DNA of 64,000 nucleotides, taken from contig AP025045.1 of assembly GCA_036186865.1 (NCBI GenBank), forward strand, positions 17,597,250 through 17,661,249. Direction: 5' to 3'. Under the pieces are notes generated by a model. It ran no database searches, was not told where the DNA came from, and was given only the letters and a program-made list of their open reading frames with translations. The DNA is from Eustoma russellianum (Eukaryota > Streptophyta > Magnoliopsida > Gentianales > Gentianaceae). Numbering within the stretch: the stretch's first letter is position 1; each line of letters begins with the position of its first letter. A program made the translations under genes and the position numbers. Shown piece by piece: positions 22,195 to 32,618 of this stretch.

Positions 22195-22607
22195 GTGCAA
22201 GAGTAGGACTCGCTTACTCAGCGCTTAGGACATAAACAAAGAATCCTTCATGGCCTTTCTTCAATGCTCGGCTGGCACGAGTCGTGTTAACAAAAACTTT
22301 TTTGGATGGCAATTGATGTGAGCATGGTTCCTTGAGAGCCAATCCATTCCAAGGATCACATCAAAATTGCTCTTGGTTATAGTAATCAAGTCAGCTTCAA
22401 ATCCATGTTCATCGAACTCAAGAACAAAGTTTCGGAAGATATGATGAGAGACAAGCACTTGATCGCCGGCTGCTTGTACTCTATAGGGTGTTTCTAATCT
22501 GGCTGAGTTATGATCAAGGTTCTTAGCAAACTTTCTGCAGATAAATGAGTGGCTGGCGCCACTGTCGAACAACACATTTGCAGGTATGCTACATACTAGG
22601 ATAGTGC
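22195..22607 (-). pseudogene. left-end gypsy protease fragment
   Basis: Aspartic protease with VLFDSGASHSFI (catalytic DSG) and VILGMDWLSRNHAHI. Compared with the right-end copy it lacks about 80 bp after NHAHI, which shifts the frame to an early stop near 22261. Text ends near 22195 in the PR-RT spacer, next to LINE D on the opposite strand. Confidence 0.8.
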
Positions 22608-22689
22608 CTGAACCATGCACATTTTACTAAGCAATGTAATAGACATGCACAAGTAAAACGTATTGAAGGCATAAAACTTTAAATCTTAC
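22608..22689 (-). other. putative 82 bp intron between gag and protease
   Basis: On the minus strand the segment starts GTAAGATTT and ends GGTTCAG. Unspliced, Gag reads ...EVTGKI and stops at TAA. Removing the 82 bp joins G to GC, giving VTG-TILV in frame with the protease DSG motif; VTGT before the protease is what related elements encode without interruption. The same 82 bp with the same ends occurs at 57590-57671. The intron role is inference; GT-AG ends and frame are seen. Confidence 0.6.
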
Positions 22690-23836
22690 CAGTCACTTCG
22701 TCTTCCGTCTCCTCAACATCCGCATCTGTCATGACGTGCACCCTTGCATTTGCACGTGGCCGCTGGTTTTTTGGATGTTGTTGCTGTTGCTGTTGCTGCG
22801 CTCCTCTTTTTGGGCAACCCTTAATCAGATGACCATTATTGCCGCATCCAAAGCATTTCCCACTCTTCCATCGACACTCACCCATGTGTCTCTTCTGGAA
22901 CTGAGGGCATACTGGTATAGCTGGCTGCTGGCGGCGCTGATTCTGACCCTGGGATTTTCCTTGTCGAACTGACCCTCTGAAATTCTTCTTAGATACCTTT
23001 CTGTACTTCTCATTTCCAGTCCCTTGTCTTTCCCTCTTTTGTCCCACATCGTCTCGTCGGATAATGTCTCTCTCAATCCGGTAGCATGCGTCCAAAAGGG
23101 CTCCGAAATTCGTGGGATTTGCATTTACCAACCATGTCCAGATTCTTGGATTCAGCCCTCTTTCGAACTTCAACATTTGTGTTTCTTCATCATTCAAAGT
23201 AACAGGCTGAAATCTCCCTAACGCGATGAACATGTTTGCATACTCTGCTACTGTCATACCAGACACTTGCTTCAGGGATTCAAACTCATGCCTCTTTTGT
23301 AACTTGACTGACGGAGGGATATAGAACTTGTGAAACTCTTGCAGGAATCTTTCCCAGGCAATTGGTCTAGGAAAAGGATGCAGATTCGTCTTCCACCATT
23401 GATTTGCTTCACTGATCAAAAAAGGTCTGATGGCTTGGGCTTTCATCTCGTCTGGGGCTTGAATTAACTCAAAACAGTTTTTGACTTCATCTAACCACTT
23501 CTCTGCTGTATCTGGATCTGGCTTTCCCTCAAACGGTGGAACATTAGCTCTCTTTTGCTTCTCGAAGTAATACTGGGCGTCTCTCACAGGCTGGTGCGGA
23601 TGAGGTGGAGCATTCTGCTGGATTAGGCCTTGCCCTATCTGAGTGACCACTTAGCAAAAGGCCTGAAAGGCATTCATGTCAGGGATGACCGGAGGAACAG
23701 GTGCCTGCGGTGATGGATTATTCGGAACTGGAGGATTCTGGTCCGGCTGTGGTGGCGGGACCTGAACTGGTGGTGCAGGAACGGGCTTCTGAGCAGCTGG
23801 TCGTGCCCTAGGAGGTCTGCCACGCGGTCTCACCAT
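22690..23836 (-). pseudogene. gag: gypsy gag (one in-frame stop)
   Basis: Capsid-nucleocapsid gene. The ATG at 23836 gives MVRPRGRPPRARP and a Pro/Gln-rich N-terminus; the nearby upstream GTG is less likely. An in-frame TAA (23651-23653, after AFQAFC) splits it. Downstream is a Retrotrans_gag domain (FEGKPDPDTAEKWLDEVKN, AIRPFLISEANQWW, FYIPPSVKLQKRHEFESLKQ, MTVAEYANMF). A basic linker follows, then a CCHC knuckle (CFGCGNNGHLIKGC) and a Gln run. It ends in the acidic DADVEETEDEVTG at the putative intron. One stop aside, it is close to full length at about 380 codons. Confidence 0.85.
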
Positions 23837-24126
23837 CTGCACTATGGGGTGTTAACATTTACGTAAAGGTCGGAATAAAACTAAATTATTTTGACTAGAG
23901 ACCATAATCCAAAAGTTTTAAATAAGGAAGATAAAAGACACATCTTACGTTATCGATCCGGATTTCATAAATTAGGATAAATTATTAAATTGCATCCTAA
24001 ACCCGGTCTAAGTGGTCCTAGTCTAAGGCCATCACTCAACTAAGATCATGACTTAGGTCTAAGATCAAACTTAGATTGCTAAGATCATAACTTAGTTCTA
24101 CGTTCTGCCCGAAATCTAGAGCCTGG

Positions 24127-24138
24127 GCTCTGATACCA
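24127..24138 (-). other. primer binding site of gypsy element (tRNA-iMet)
   Basis: TGGTATCAGAGC on the minus strand, two bases from the LTR end GGGCGCTACA. The leader from here to the gag ATG is about 290 bp with no gene. Confidence 0.9.
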
Positions 24139-25054
24139 CCTGTAGCGCCCTGCACCCGGACCTCATCCGAATACGGTGCACCCGCCGTACTTCATTAAGG
24201 AGAGTACAAAGCGTCATGCATAACATGCGAAAATCCATGACTTAAGCCATGGACTCCCATGCTAACATTTAACATGATAGCGAAATTTCGGCAGAATTAA
24301 AACTTTTTAAAATAAACATGCATTCCGAAAATACTAAGTCCCCAATAGTAATAGTCCACAAAACAACATTACCGAAATCCAAAGAGTTTAACATAGTTCA
24401 TAGTACATCATCACCCCAGCACAAAAGTCCTTAAGCATAGCCTCCTTCTAACATCCTCGCCTATGGGTACGGCACTCTCAGGTGATCCTCGATCCACTCA
24501 ATCTTAGCATTGTCTGGCTCTAGGGAAAAATAAAATTATGAGTGATAAAAATCACCCAGCAAAAATACAATAAACCACCATGAAATAAATAAAGAATCAT
24601 AACATGAATGTAATACCCCAAAAACCTCAAATATTAATTCATACCTGATCTTTAATCCTGGATTTTCTTGACGACATAGCCTAAGCATAATTTTAGGTAA
24701 TGCTATACCAACAATATCTTATTAGAGTTAATTGCACCTGGTATCCATTCTTTTCCACCAAGTTTTAAGTAGCATCCAATGTTTCATGAAACACACTTGC
24801 CATCCAGACTTATAGGGTTAATAGATACCTGGCATCCATGCTGACGTCATAAAGGCAATTTTCATTTATTTTTTAAAAGTTTATAGAAAAAATAATTCAA
24901 AAATAAAAAAACCCCACCCCCACACCACTCCCCACCCCACCCCCACCCCCACCCCCACCATCGACCTCCCTCCCCCGTCGTGTTGCATCTTCATCTTCTT
25001 CCTCCGTCTTCATCTTCATCCTCCTCTACTAATCTATCTTCTCCATCTTCATCT

Positions 25055-25822
25055 TCATTCTCCGTTTTCATCTTTATCCTCCATCTTCATCTTATTTCTT
25101 ACAAGCAATTTTGTAGGAGAGGTGTCTTGGGCTTGAACACGTGGACTAAGAGAATAAAGGGTCACTGAAGGAATATCAATTGAGCCAAGATGCAGTGGCG
25201 GATGCTGCCACTGAGGAAGTGGTCCGGCCACCAGAAGGGTCTGAAGAAGCGGCCCTGCTTCCATTACAGCTTGCAAGAACTTGCCCTTTTCCGGCAATGG
25301 CTTTCTGGGCTCAATGTTTTCCACCAAATCTTCTTTAATTGGTGTCCATTGAGTTCCAGAAACAGCATTTTCATCAGAATCAGAAGAGCAATACGTGGAT
25401 GGAGTAGGAATTTCATCTTCTTCAAAGCTAAATCTCCCATTTGATAGAGCTGATTCATTGGGGAAATTCTGCGGTTGTGGGAGAATGTTTTCAAGAATTA
25501 ATCTTTCGCATTGCAAGATGGCTTCATCTCTTTCTTGGGTGGTATTTGTCAAGAGAAATTTGAGATGCATCATCTCTTCATCTTTTCTTGCAACTTCATC
25601 ATGAGCTGAGGAAATTGTGTTCTCCAGCTCTAGAGTGGTGTAAAACAGAGAATTCTTCAAGTACTCCTCAATCCCCTGCAAAAACAAATGGGAATGAATT
25701 CTTTGATAAAAGCAATTAAAGGCAGCAAGAAGAAAAGGGATTCTGTCGAGGAGAATTGCTGTAAGATTTACCTTGTCAAGGTAATAGAAAGAGTTGCTGA
25801 AGAGGCTGCATTCGTCTTCCAT
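25055..25822 (-). CDS. DUF1635-family gene fragment captured in MULE, unit 1 copy
   Basis: 255-residue open frame. DUF1635 proteins are plant proteins of unknown function; their hallmarks here are the coiled-coil start (YTTLELEN, ARKDEEMMHLKFLLTNTTQE RDEAI in sequence), a Ser/acidic middle, and KPLPEKGKFLQAVMEAGPLLQTLL followed by AGPLPQWQHPP, quoted in part. Residues 18-49 are encoded by a 96 bp segment with intron borders (25676-25771), so the mature protein would be 223 residues. C-terminal residues after SPRVQAQ run into the TIR. No frame damage in any of the four copies. Whether it is expressed is unknown; it lies inside an LTR. Confidence 0.7.
   Translation of the reverse strand: MEDECSLFSNSFYYLDKVNLTAILLDRIPFLLAAFNCFYQRIHSHLFLQGIEEYLKNSLFYTTLELENTISSAHDEVARKDEEMMHLKFLLTNTTQERDEAILQCERLILENILPQPQNFPNESALSNGRFSFEEDEIPTPSTYCSSDSDENAVSGTQWTPIKEDLVENIEPRKPLPEKGKFLQAVMEAGPLLQTLLVAGPLPQWQHPPLHLGSIDIPSVTLYSLSPRVQAQDTSPTKLLVRNKMKMEDKDENGE
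25676..25771 (-). other. unspliced 96 bp intron inside the DUF1635 fragment
   Basis: Minus strand GTAAATCTTAC ... TTTGTTTTTGCAG, a standard plant intron with a U-rich 3' end. Its length is a multiple of three with no stop, so the frame stays open. Presence of the intron means the gene was captured from DNA, not mRNA. Equivalent segments: 33849-33944, 42015-42110, 50172-50267. Confidence 0.75.
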
Positions 25823-26350
25823 TTTCTTGTTTGAAGAGGAGTGGGAATAAGATGAAGATGGAGGATGAAGATGGAGGAAGGTAGATTAGCAGGGGAGGAT
25901 GAAGATGGAGATGGAAGAAGAAGATGAAGATGGAGGAAGATAGGGGAGGATGGGGGAGGGAGGTCAATGATGGGGGGGTGGGGGTGGGGGTGGGGGTGGG
26001 GCGGGGAGTGATGTGAGGGTGGTTTTTTTTATTTTTGAATTATTTTTTCTATAAACTTTTAGAAAATAAATGAAAATTGCCTTTATGACGTCAGCATGGA
26101 TGCCAGGTGTCTATTAACCCTATAAGTCTGGATGGCAAGTGTGTTTCATGAAACATTGGATGCTACTTAAAACTTGGTGGAAAAGAATGGATATCAGGTG
26201 CAATTAACTCTATCTTATTATCCATTAACTGTAACATACAACATGTTAACGTTCTCATGAGTTATGCAAAATGCAATGCATGATGTCATGTCGTGTCAAA
26301 GCATCATTTTGGTCCCATAAAGTAATGTGTCAGAAAAACAGAGTTTCAAA

Positions 26351-26562
26351 TCAATTAACCCCGGATCTGAACGGGTCCAGAACATGTCATCAGACCAATT
26401 AACCCCGGGTCTGGGACGGGTCCAGAACATAGCATCGGCTAATTAACACCAGGCCTAGATCGGGTCCAGAACATATCATCAGACCAATTAACCTCGGGGC
26501 CGAAACGAGTCCAAAACATATCATGTCATCAGACCTATTGACCCAGGGTCTGGAGTCGGGTT
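26351..26562. repeat. minisatellite in gypsy LTR, unit 1
   Basis: Five diverged units of about 43-50 bp with core CCAATTAACCCCGGGTCTG and CGGGTCCAGAACAT. The same array occurs at 34518-34730, 42688-42900 and 50844-51060. Confidence 0.85.
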
Positions 26563-27164
26563 AGTCGCATGCTTGGCCGGCAAGGGAATCATAAAGCTTT
26601 CTTTAAAACATGGGACCATAAAAACTTTCATGCATAACGAAAAACATATTTACTTGGAAAGACTTGCTTGCATACGGAAAATTCATAAAAATAAGATTCA
26701 TAGGGAATATGATCATGCATGATACATGAAATGATATGCAATGCAAGTCATGACATGAATAATCGTAAGTATTCCTTATAACGTGTCAACAAGCATGGTT
26801 TCAGAAACTAAAAATTTCCATATTTTACTTCATGTTCATGGGCTGGCTATATTGACCAAACAAGCCCACTTTCATAATCTTTTGTCCTACATGTGCTAAG
26901 TGGGGTATTATTTACATGTCGTAAAATTTTCGTAACTTTCTAAGACGAATAAAGCCCTTAAATCATCGAATCATTATCAAGTATACTTGATGAATTCTGT
27001 GTATAATAACCAACATTACCTTAATTTTTGAGACCTTAAAACCTTAATCATTTGGACCACAACCTGGAAAATATAATAAACTCCCTAAGGACTAACATTC
27101 ATGGGCCCAAACCGTGTATATATGTCCAAATCCATAAAATTAGGCCTCTTACCTTATTCCCCTG

Positions 27165-27925
27165 TTCTGTCAAATTTTCTAGCTTTGGTACATTAACTTT
27201 AAATCAACAATTACCCATTCAAACGATAATACCATGTTGATTAATTTACATGGTCAGGCTCCTCTATGTCTTGGGTGATTAACAAAAAATCTCCAGAACA
27301 ATCCAATAACTTTATAGGGTTCATTTAATTATTTTTCCGAAATGGGTCACATGCTGTTAATGGACTGACCAACTTTACTAAAAATTCTATTGTGGCAAAA
27401 CCATAATTTCTTTTCCCAAAATTCTAATTCACAGACGTCATAAACATACTGAAATAGCATCCTACATAAATTTAGCTTATTTGCATATTTCTAAGGTCTA
27501 TTGTTGGATCAAGGAACACGTTACTCATTTCTGCCCTGTTCCAGTGATTTCAGCTGGGACAGTTTTACCAATTAATTTCTTAAAAATAATCCATAACCTC
27601 TTTTACCAAAAATCTAACTCTCATACTTGCTGCACACATAAGGTTGTCACCATACCAAAAATCAGCTTAATTTCTCTTTCCAAAGCCCATTTTAAGGCCA
27701 TAAAAAACGTTATATAATTCTGTCCAGTTCCAGAAATTTCAGCTTGATCAGTTTCACCATATATTTTATTAAAAATAATCCACAACTTATTTTACCAAAA
27801 TTCCAACTCTCATACTTTCTACACCCATAGAGCTATCATTATACCAAAAATCAAATTGTTTGCATGTTAGTAAGGCCCATTTTGAGGTCACAAAACACAC
27901 TGCTCCATTTTGTCCAGGTCTAGTA
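27165..27925. repeat. diverged ~190 bp tandem repeats in gypsy LTR
   Basis: TTCCAG...TTTCAGCT at 27539 and 27728 are 189 bp apart, and TGTCCAG at 27721 and 27911 are 190 bp apart. Shared blocks include AAAAATAATCCA and TTTTACCAAAA, then AACTCTCATACTT. A more diverged unit precedes (about 27350). All four LTRs share it. Confidence 0.65.
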
Positions 27926-29689
27926 GTTTTGTGTTTTGTCATCTTTTCATGACTAGTGACCACTGATTATGTTGTGCTTATGAAATAACTTATTAGACAC
28001 CACATATACCTTTTTTCCTTCATACCCAGCCGTGTGCATGTACCAAGATAACCAATGTTACATTTAAATTTAAAGTAAATCATCTAATATGCAAATTCCA
28101 CACATCTTAGTGTTCACAAAAGGTGCCCTTTCTTGGATTTCAAACTCACCATCACATTCGCCTCTTTGGCCGAAAGTTATGACGTTCCATACACATATTT
28201 TACATCATTCATTTAGACATGCAACACATTCACATGCTAGTTCATTTTTAATCCTACCAAGTAACCTTGTGAAATTACAACTAGCACTTGCATGTCATCT
28301 TGATGCTTCTTAGGTTTCTTCCAAGATCTATTCTTGCATAGAGTCACTTGATTGAACCTTACTTCATCCTAAAACAGCATTATGTCACATTGCATGTGAG
28401 GAAAGATTTCATCTATGAAGGAATTAATCACATGCAAGACATTGCTCTTAAGGAATCACTAAGATATAGTCTTAAAACTTAGTATATTCAACTAAAGATC
28501 ACATCTTAGAAACATCTAGCCATTCAAGTCACTAATAAATCATGAGAGTCTAGTGTATACTTGCCTCTTCAAGCTAAAGCTCTTTTCTTAGCTTGGATAT
28601 TTGATGAGTTGAGTTGAGATCTTCCTCCTGCTTCACCCTTGAGCATACAGTTGGTTTGAAGGAATGAGAGGAGAATGTTAGTCATCATTCTTTGATGAAA
28701 ATAGAATTATTTTGAGGTTAGATCTTCTTACCAAAGTGGGACTTTGAATGGAGCTTCAAGTATCAAAAGATTGCACCACCTAAAAGAGTTGAATGCCTTG
28801 CACCTAGTGACCATGAAGGTCATGGTTTGGGGTGGAGAAAAAAGAACTCATGTGAGCTTCATTCCTTATAAAAATAAGAATCCACTTAAAGGAGCTTGGA
28901 ACAAAACTTACCTAGATGTTTCTTGAGTCTTGAAGATGAGACTTGAGTTGGACTCCTAGCTCCAAGATGAAGGGGCCGAAAGTTGTGTATGTGGAGGGAG
29001 ATGGGAAAACTTGCTAAGTGTTGGCTTGGATTGAATGCTTATTGAGGAGGTTCAAGATGGATGAAAGGAGATACCTTGCAAGATTTAGAAAAACCTAGGG
29101 GTAAGGGGGATGGGTAGCCGGTGCATGGGGGGAGGGGAAAAAGAGAACCTAGGCTTTGTAGCTTCAAGCTTTTTCTTCCATGCTAGCCTTATTTTCTTAT
29201 TTTATTCTTTCTTTTTGCATGCTTGTCTATTTTATATTTTAAATATTATTTAATTAGTTATTTTAAGAATTGTTTATTAAAATATGGAGGATTCTAGAAT
29301 CCTCAAGGCCCTTGGCCGAATTTTAGGCGGGTTTGGTGGTAGTTTTGTCCTTTAACATTTATCATATCCCATACTTATATAATTTATAATGTTATTTATT
29401 TTATTTAATTATGATTTTAATCTTGCTTTGTGAGGATCATTTATGTTTGCATTCTTATAAAAACGGATTTATTCTAAGGTTGCACAAGGCCTATGGCCGA
29501 ATTTACAAGGTGTAATACACACCTTGTTACGTTCGCTTGTATGACTTTTTAGTGTCCGTCCTAAATGAAATTAAAGGACTTAAATAAAGAAGCGCTAATT
29601 TGGCCTAAGTAGAATGCACGTGAAGGAATCATTATTTTTATTACGTCACTTAGTCATGGTATCGAGTACATTGTAATCGGGGTACAACA

Positions 29690-29700
29690 TCCGCCCCCTT
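29690..29700 (-). other. polypurine tract, unit 1
   Basis: AAGGGGGCGGA on the minus strand directly before LTR start TGTTG. Units 2-4 have one more G (37856-37867, 46025-46036, 54182-54193). Confidence 0.85.
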
Positions 29701-32618
29701 ATCATAAGTTTCGTCCTCGAAACTTCAGAAACTAGTCAAAAAGATGGGGGTATCTACTCTTCATGTCTTCCTCCGTTTCCCATGTGGCTTCTTCTCCTGA
29801 ATGGTGCTTCCACTGAACCTTCACCATAGGTATGGATCTCTTTCTCAACTTCTTTTCTTTCCAATCAACGATCTTAGGGGCTCCTCTTCATAGGGTGCAT
29901 CTTCTTCGACCTTCAACTGCTGATCTTCAAGAATGTGGCTGGGATCATAAACATATCGGCGAAGTTGGAAAACATTGAATACATCATGTGACTGGGAAAG
30001 AGATGGTGGCAACGCCAAACGATACGCAACTTCACCCACTCTCTCTAGTACCTCATAAGGTCCAATGAATCTTGGGCTCAACTTTCCTTTGACGCCAAAT
30101 CTTTTGACTCCTCTGGTTGGAGAAACCTTTAGGAAAACTTTCCTTCCTTCTTGAAACTCTAAGGGTCTCCTCCTTTCATCTGCACATATCTTAGTCCTAT
30201 CTTGTGCTGCTTTTAGTCTTTGCTGAACCAACTTTACCTTTTCTCGTGTTTGCTCAACAATGTCGGGTCTCGTATAGATCTTATCTCCAATCTCGTCCCA
30301 ATAGAGTGGGGACCGACATTTTCGACCATACAATGCTTCATATGGTGCCATCCCGATGGATCTGTGGAAGCTGTTATTGTAAGAAAACTCAGCAAGCTTA
30401 AGGCTCTTATCCCAGCTTCCTCCAAAGTAAAGAATGCAAGCGCGAAGCATGTCCTTAAGGGTTTGAATTGTTCTTTCTGATTGGCCATCAGTTTGAGGAT
30501 GAAATGCGGAACTCATTCTGATTTCTGTGCCCATTGCCTTTTGAAAGGTTGTCCAGAATGTCGAGGTAAAACGGGAATCGCAGTCACATATGATACTTAC
30601 GGGCACACCAAAACAAACAATCTGGTCAATGTACATAGAGGTCAACTTCTCCATGGATGCTTTAATCGACATGGCTAAAAAGTGAGCAGACCTAGTCAAA
30701 CGATCCACAACGACCCATATAGCATCATTTCCTGTACTTAGTCTTGGGTAGGTCGGTCAAAAAATCCATTGTGATGTGGTCCCATTTCCATTTCAGCACT
30801 TCTAGGGGTTGTAATAATCCAGCAGGTCTTTCGTGTTTTGCTTTTACCCTTTGACAGACCAAGCGCGCTCAACAAATTCAGCGATTTGATTCTTCATACC
30901 GTGCCACTAAAACTTTTGCTTGAGGTCTTGGTACATCTTATTAGCTTCAGAGTGTATAGATAAACTCGAGTTATGGGCTTCCATCAAAACTGCATCTTTA
31001 ATTTTTTTGTTCTCGGGAACACATAACCGTCCTCGGTACTACAAACTGTCATCACTACGAACTTCAAAATCATCTTGTAGCTTATCTTTCATCCTTTCCT
31101 TGATCTTTCTCAAAGCTACATAATCCCTTTGAGCCTCTTTGATCCTATCAATCAGTGAAGGAATAAGGACCAACTTGGCGAGAACTTCAGCGACTTAATC
31201 AACTTCTTCTAAGCCAAACTCTTCCATATCTCGCTGAAGAGGTGGTTGACGCGGGCGACTTGTTTTTCGGCTTAACACATCAGCAAATTTGTTAGCTTTC
31301 CCCGGATGATATTTAATGGGGAGGTCATAGTCTTTAATCAGCTCGAGCCATCTGCGCTGCCGCATGTTGAGCTCTTTCTGGTAAAAAGGTACTTTCAGCT
31401 TTTGTGGTATGTATAGATCTCACACTTCTCACCTACAGGTAATGTCTCCATGTCTTTAATGAAAAAACCACTATGGCAAGCTCAAGATCTTGGACGGGGT
31501 AGTTTTGCTCAAATGGCTTTAATTGCCGGGATGCATAAGCTATCACTCTATCTTTCTACATAAGGACACATCCGAGACCATTCTTTGAAGCATCACTGTA
31601 CACCACGTACTACTCACTAGGAGTGGGCTGAGCTAGGATAGGGGCGGATGTCAACCTCGCTTTTAGCTCCGAGAAACTCTTTTCACAGTCAGCACTCCAC
31701 TTGAACTTGGTTTTCTTTTGGGTCAATCTGGTGAGGGGAACAGCTATCTTCGAAAATCCTTCCACGAATTTCCGATAATATCTTGCTAGCCCAAGGAAAC
31801 TTCTCACTTCAGTAACATTTGTTGGTCTGGGCTATTCCGTGATAGCTTCAATTTTCTTGGGATCCACTGAAATCCCGTCTTCTGAAATAACATGGCTGAG
31901 GAAGGATACACTTCGCAGCCAAAATTTGCATTTGCTAAAATTTGCATACAATTGTCATCCTCTTAGAATATTCAAACTGTCCTCAAATGGACTACTTGAG
32001 TCTCTTCATCTGGTGAATAGATCAAGATATCGTCTATGAAAACCACTACGAACTTGTCCAATTGGTCCTGAAAGACTCGATTCATGAGGTCCATAAAGGC
32101 GGCAAGAGCATTGGTCAAACCAAAGGGCATGACCAAGAATTCATAGTGTCCATAGCGGGTTCTGAAAGCAGTCTTAGGGATATCTTCAGCCTTAATCTTC
32201 AATTGAAAGTATCCAGATTGCAGGTCACTCTTACTGAAGATTCGTGATCCCCGGAGTTGATCAAATAAGTCGTCTATCCGGGGCAAGGGGTACTTATTCT
32301 TTATGGTGATTCTGTTGAGCTCCCGGTAATCGATGCATAAGCGCATACTTCCATCTTTCTTCTTCACGAATAACATAGGAGCACCCCAAGGTGAAACGCT
32401 GGGGCGAATGAGCTTCTTTTCTAGTAGCTCGTGTAACTGCTCCTTTAGCTCTTTCAGTTCTGCAGGAGCCATTTGATATGGGGCTTTTGATATGGGTTCA
32501 GCTCCTGGAACAAGATTTATCTCAAAGGCAATTTCACGATCAGGAGGTAGTCCAGGTAGATCATCAGGGAACACATCAGGGTATTCGTTAACAATTGGGA
32601 CTTGTGCAAGAGTAGGAC
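29701..32618 (-). pseudogene. pol: gypsy pol, unit 1: RT, RNase H, integrase, chromodomain (broken)
   Basis: RT frame (32640-31972) has PYQMAPAELKELKEQL, KKDGSMRLCIDYRELN and catalytic FIDD near 32030; its first residues come from LTR sequence at the junction. A TAG in place of Trp before PRPTNVTEVRSFLG and another after PTPSE (before YVVYSDAS) break RT-RNase H; RNase H (30990-31600) has further stops. Integrase 30708-29845 has CDCDSRFTS, FHPQTDGQSERT (second D and E visible) and the GKLSPRFIGPYEV C-terminal block. A one-base shift near 29850 separates it from the chromodomain (29730-29845). A codon is missing in VCFGVP (unit 4 has VCLHGVP). Confidence 0.88.

Larger units (their letters stand above)
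24725..26210. mobile_element. Mutator-like (Pack-MULE) element in LTR of unit 1
   Basis: Flanked by the 10 bp direct repeat TATCTTATTA (24715-24724 and 26211-26220). Ends are inverted: GAGTTAATTGCACCTG reads inward from both sides, and homology of the TIRs continues about 250-330 bp, through a CCCCCA-rich tract and a CTTCATC-rich stretch. It has no transposase, so it is non-autonomous. Between the TIRs is a DUF1635 gene fragment. Long TIRs plus a 9-10 bp TSD point to the Mutator superfamily. Confidence 0.85.
24141..29689 (-). repeat. complete gypsy LTR of unit 1 (5549 bp with MULE)
   Basis: In element orientation it starts TGTTGTACCCC after the PPT and ends GCGCTACA before the PBS. Without the 1486 bp MULE and one 10 bp target repeat it is about 4.05 kb, long for this family. 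It carries a 5-unit minisatellite and about 190 bp diverged tandem repeats. The only LTR here with both ends; the other three lack the final 335 bp or so (counterpart of 24141-24475). No coding sequence apart from the MULE. Confidence 0.85.

Noticed and set aside
22627..22689. 63 bp intron using the nearer acceptor TTGCTTAG
   Set aside because: Splicing there puts the protease out of frame; only the acceptor GGTTCAG (82 bp) restores it.
25190..25604. Plus-strand frames of 84 and 69 codons, repeated in each unit
   Set aside because: Antisense shadows of the DUF1635 frame.
26351..26562. CRISPR-like array
   Set aside because: Repeat units are diverged with no unique spacers, and this is plant nuclear DNA inside an LTR.
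28744..28926. 60-codon plus-strand frame conserved in all four units
   Set aside because: Conservation follows from recent tandem copying; the other LTR features run on the minus strand and the peptide has no recognisable domain.
24141..29689. Complete autonomous gypsy element between LTR copies
   Set aside because: Internal units lack gag, PR and PBS, and all pol copies share frameshifts.
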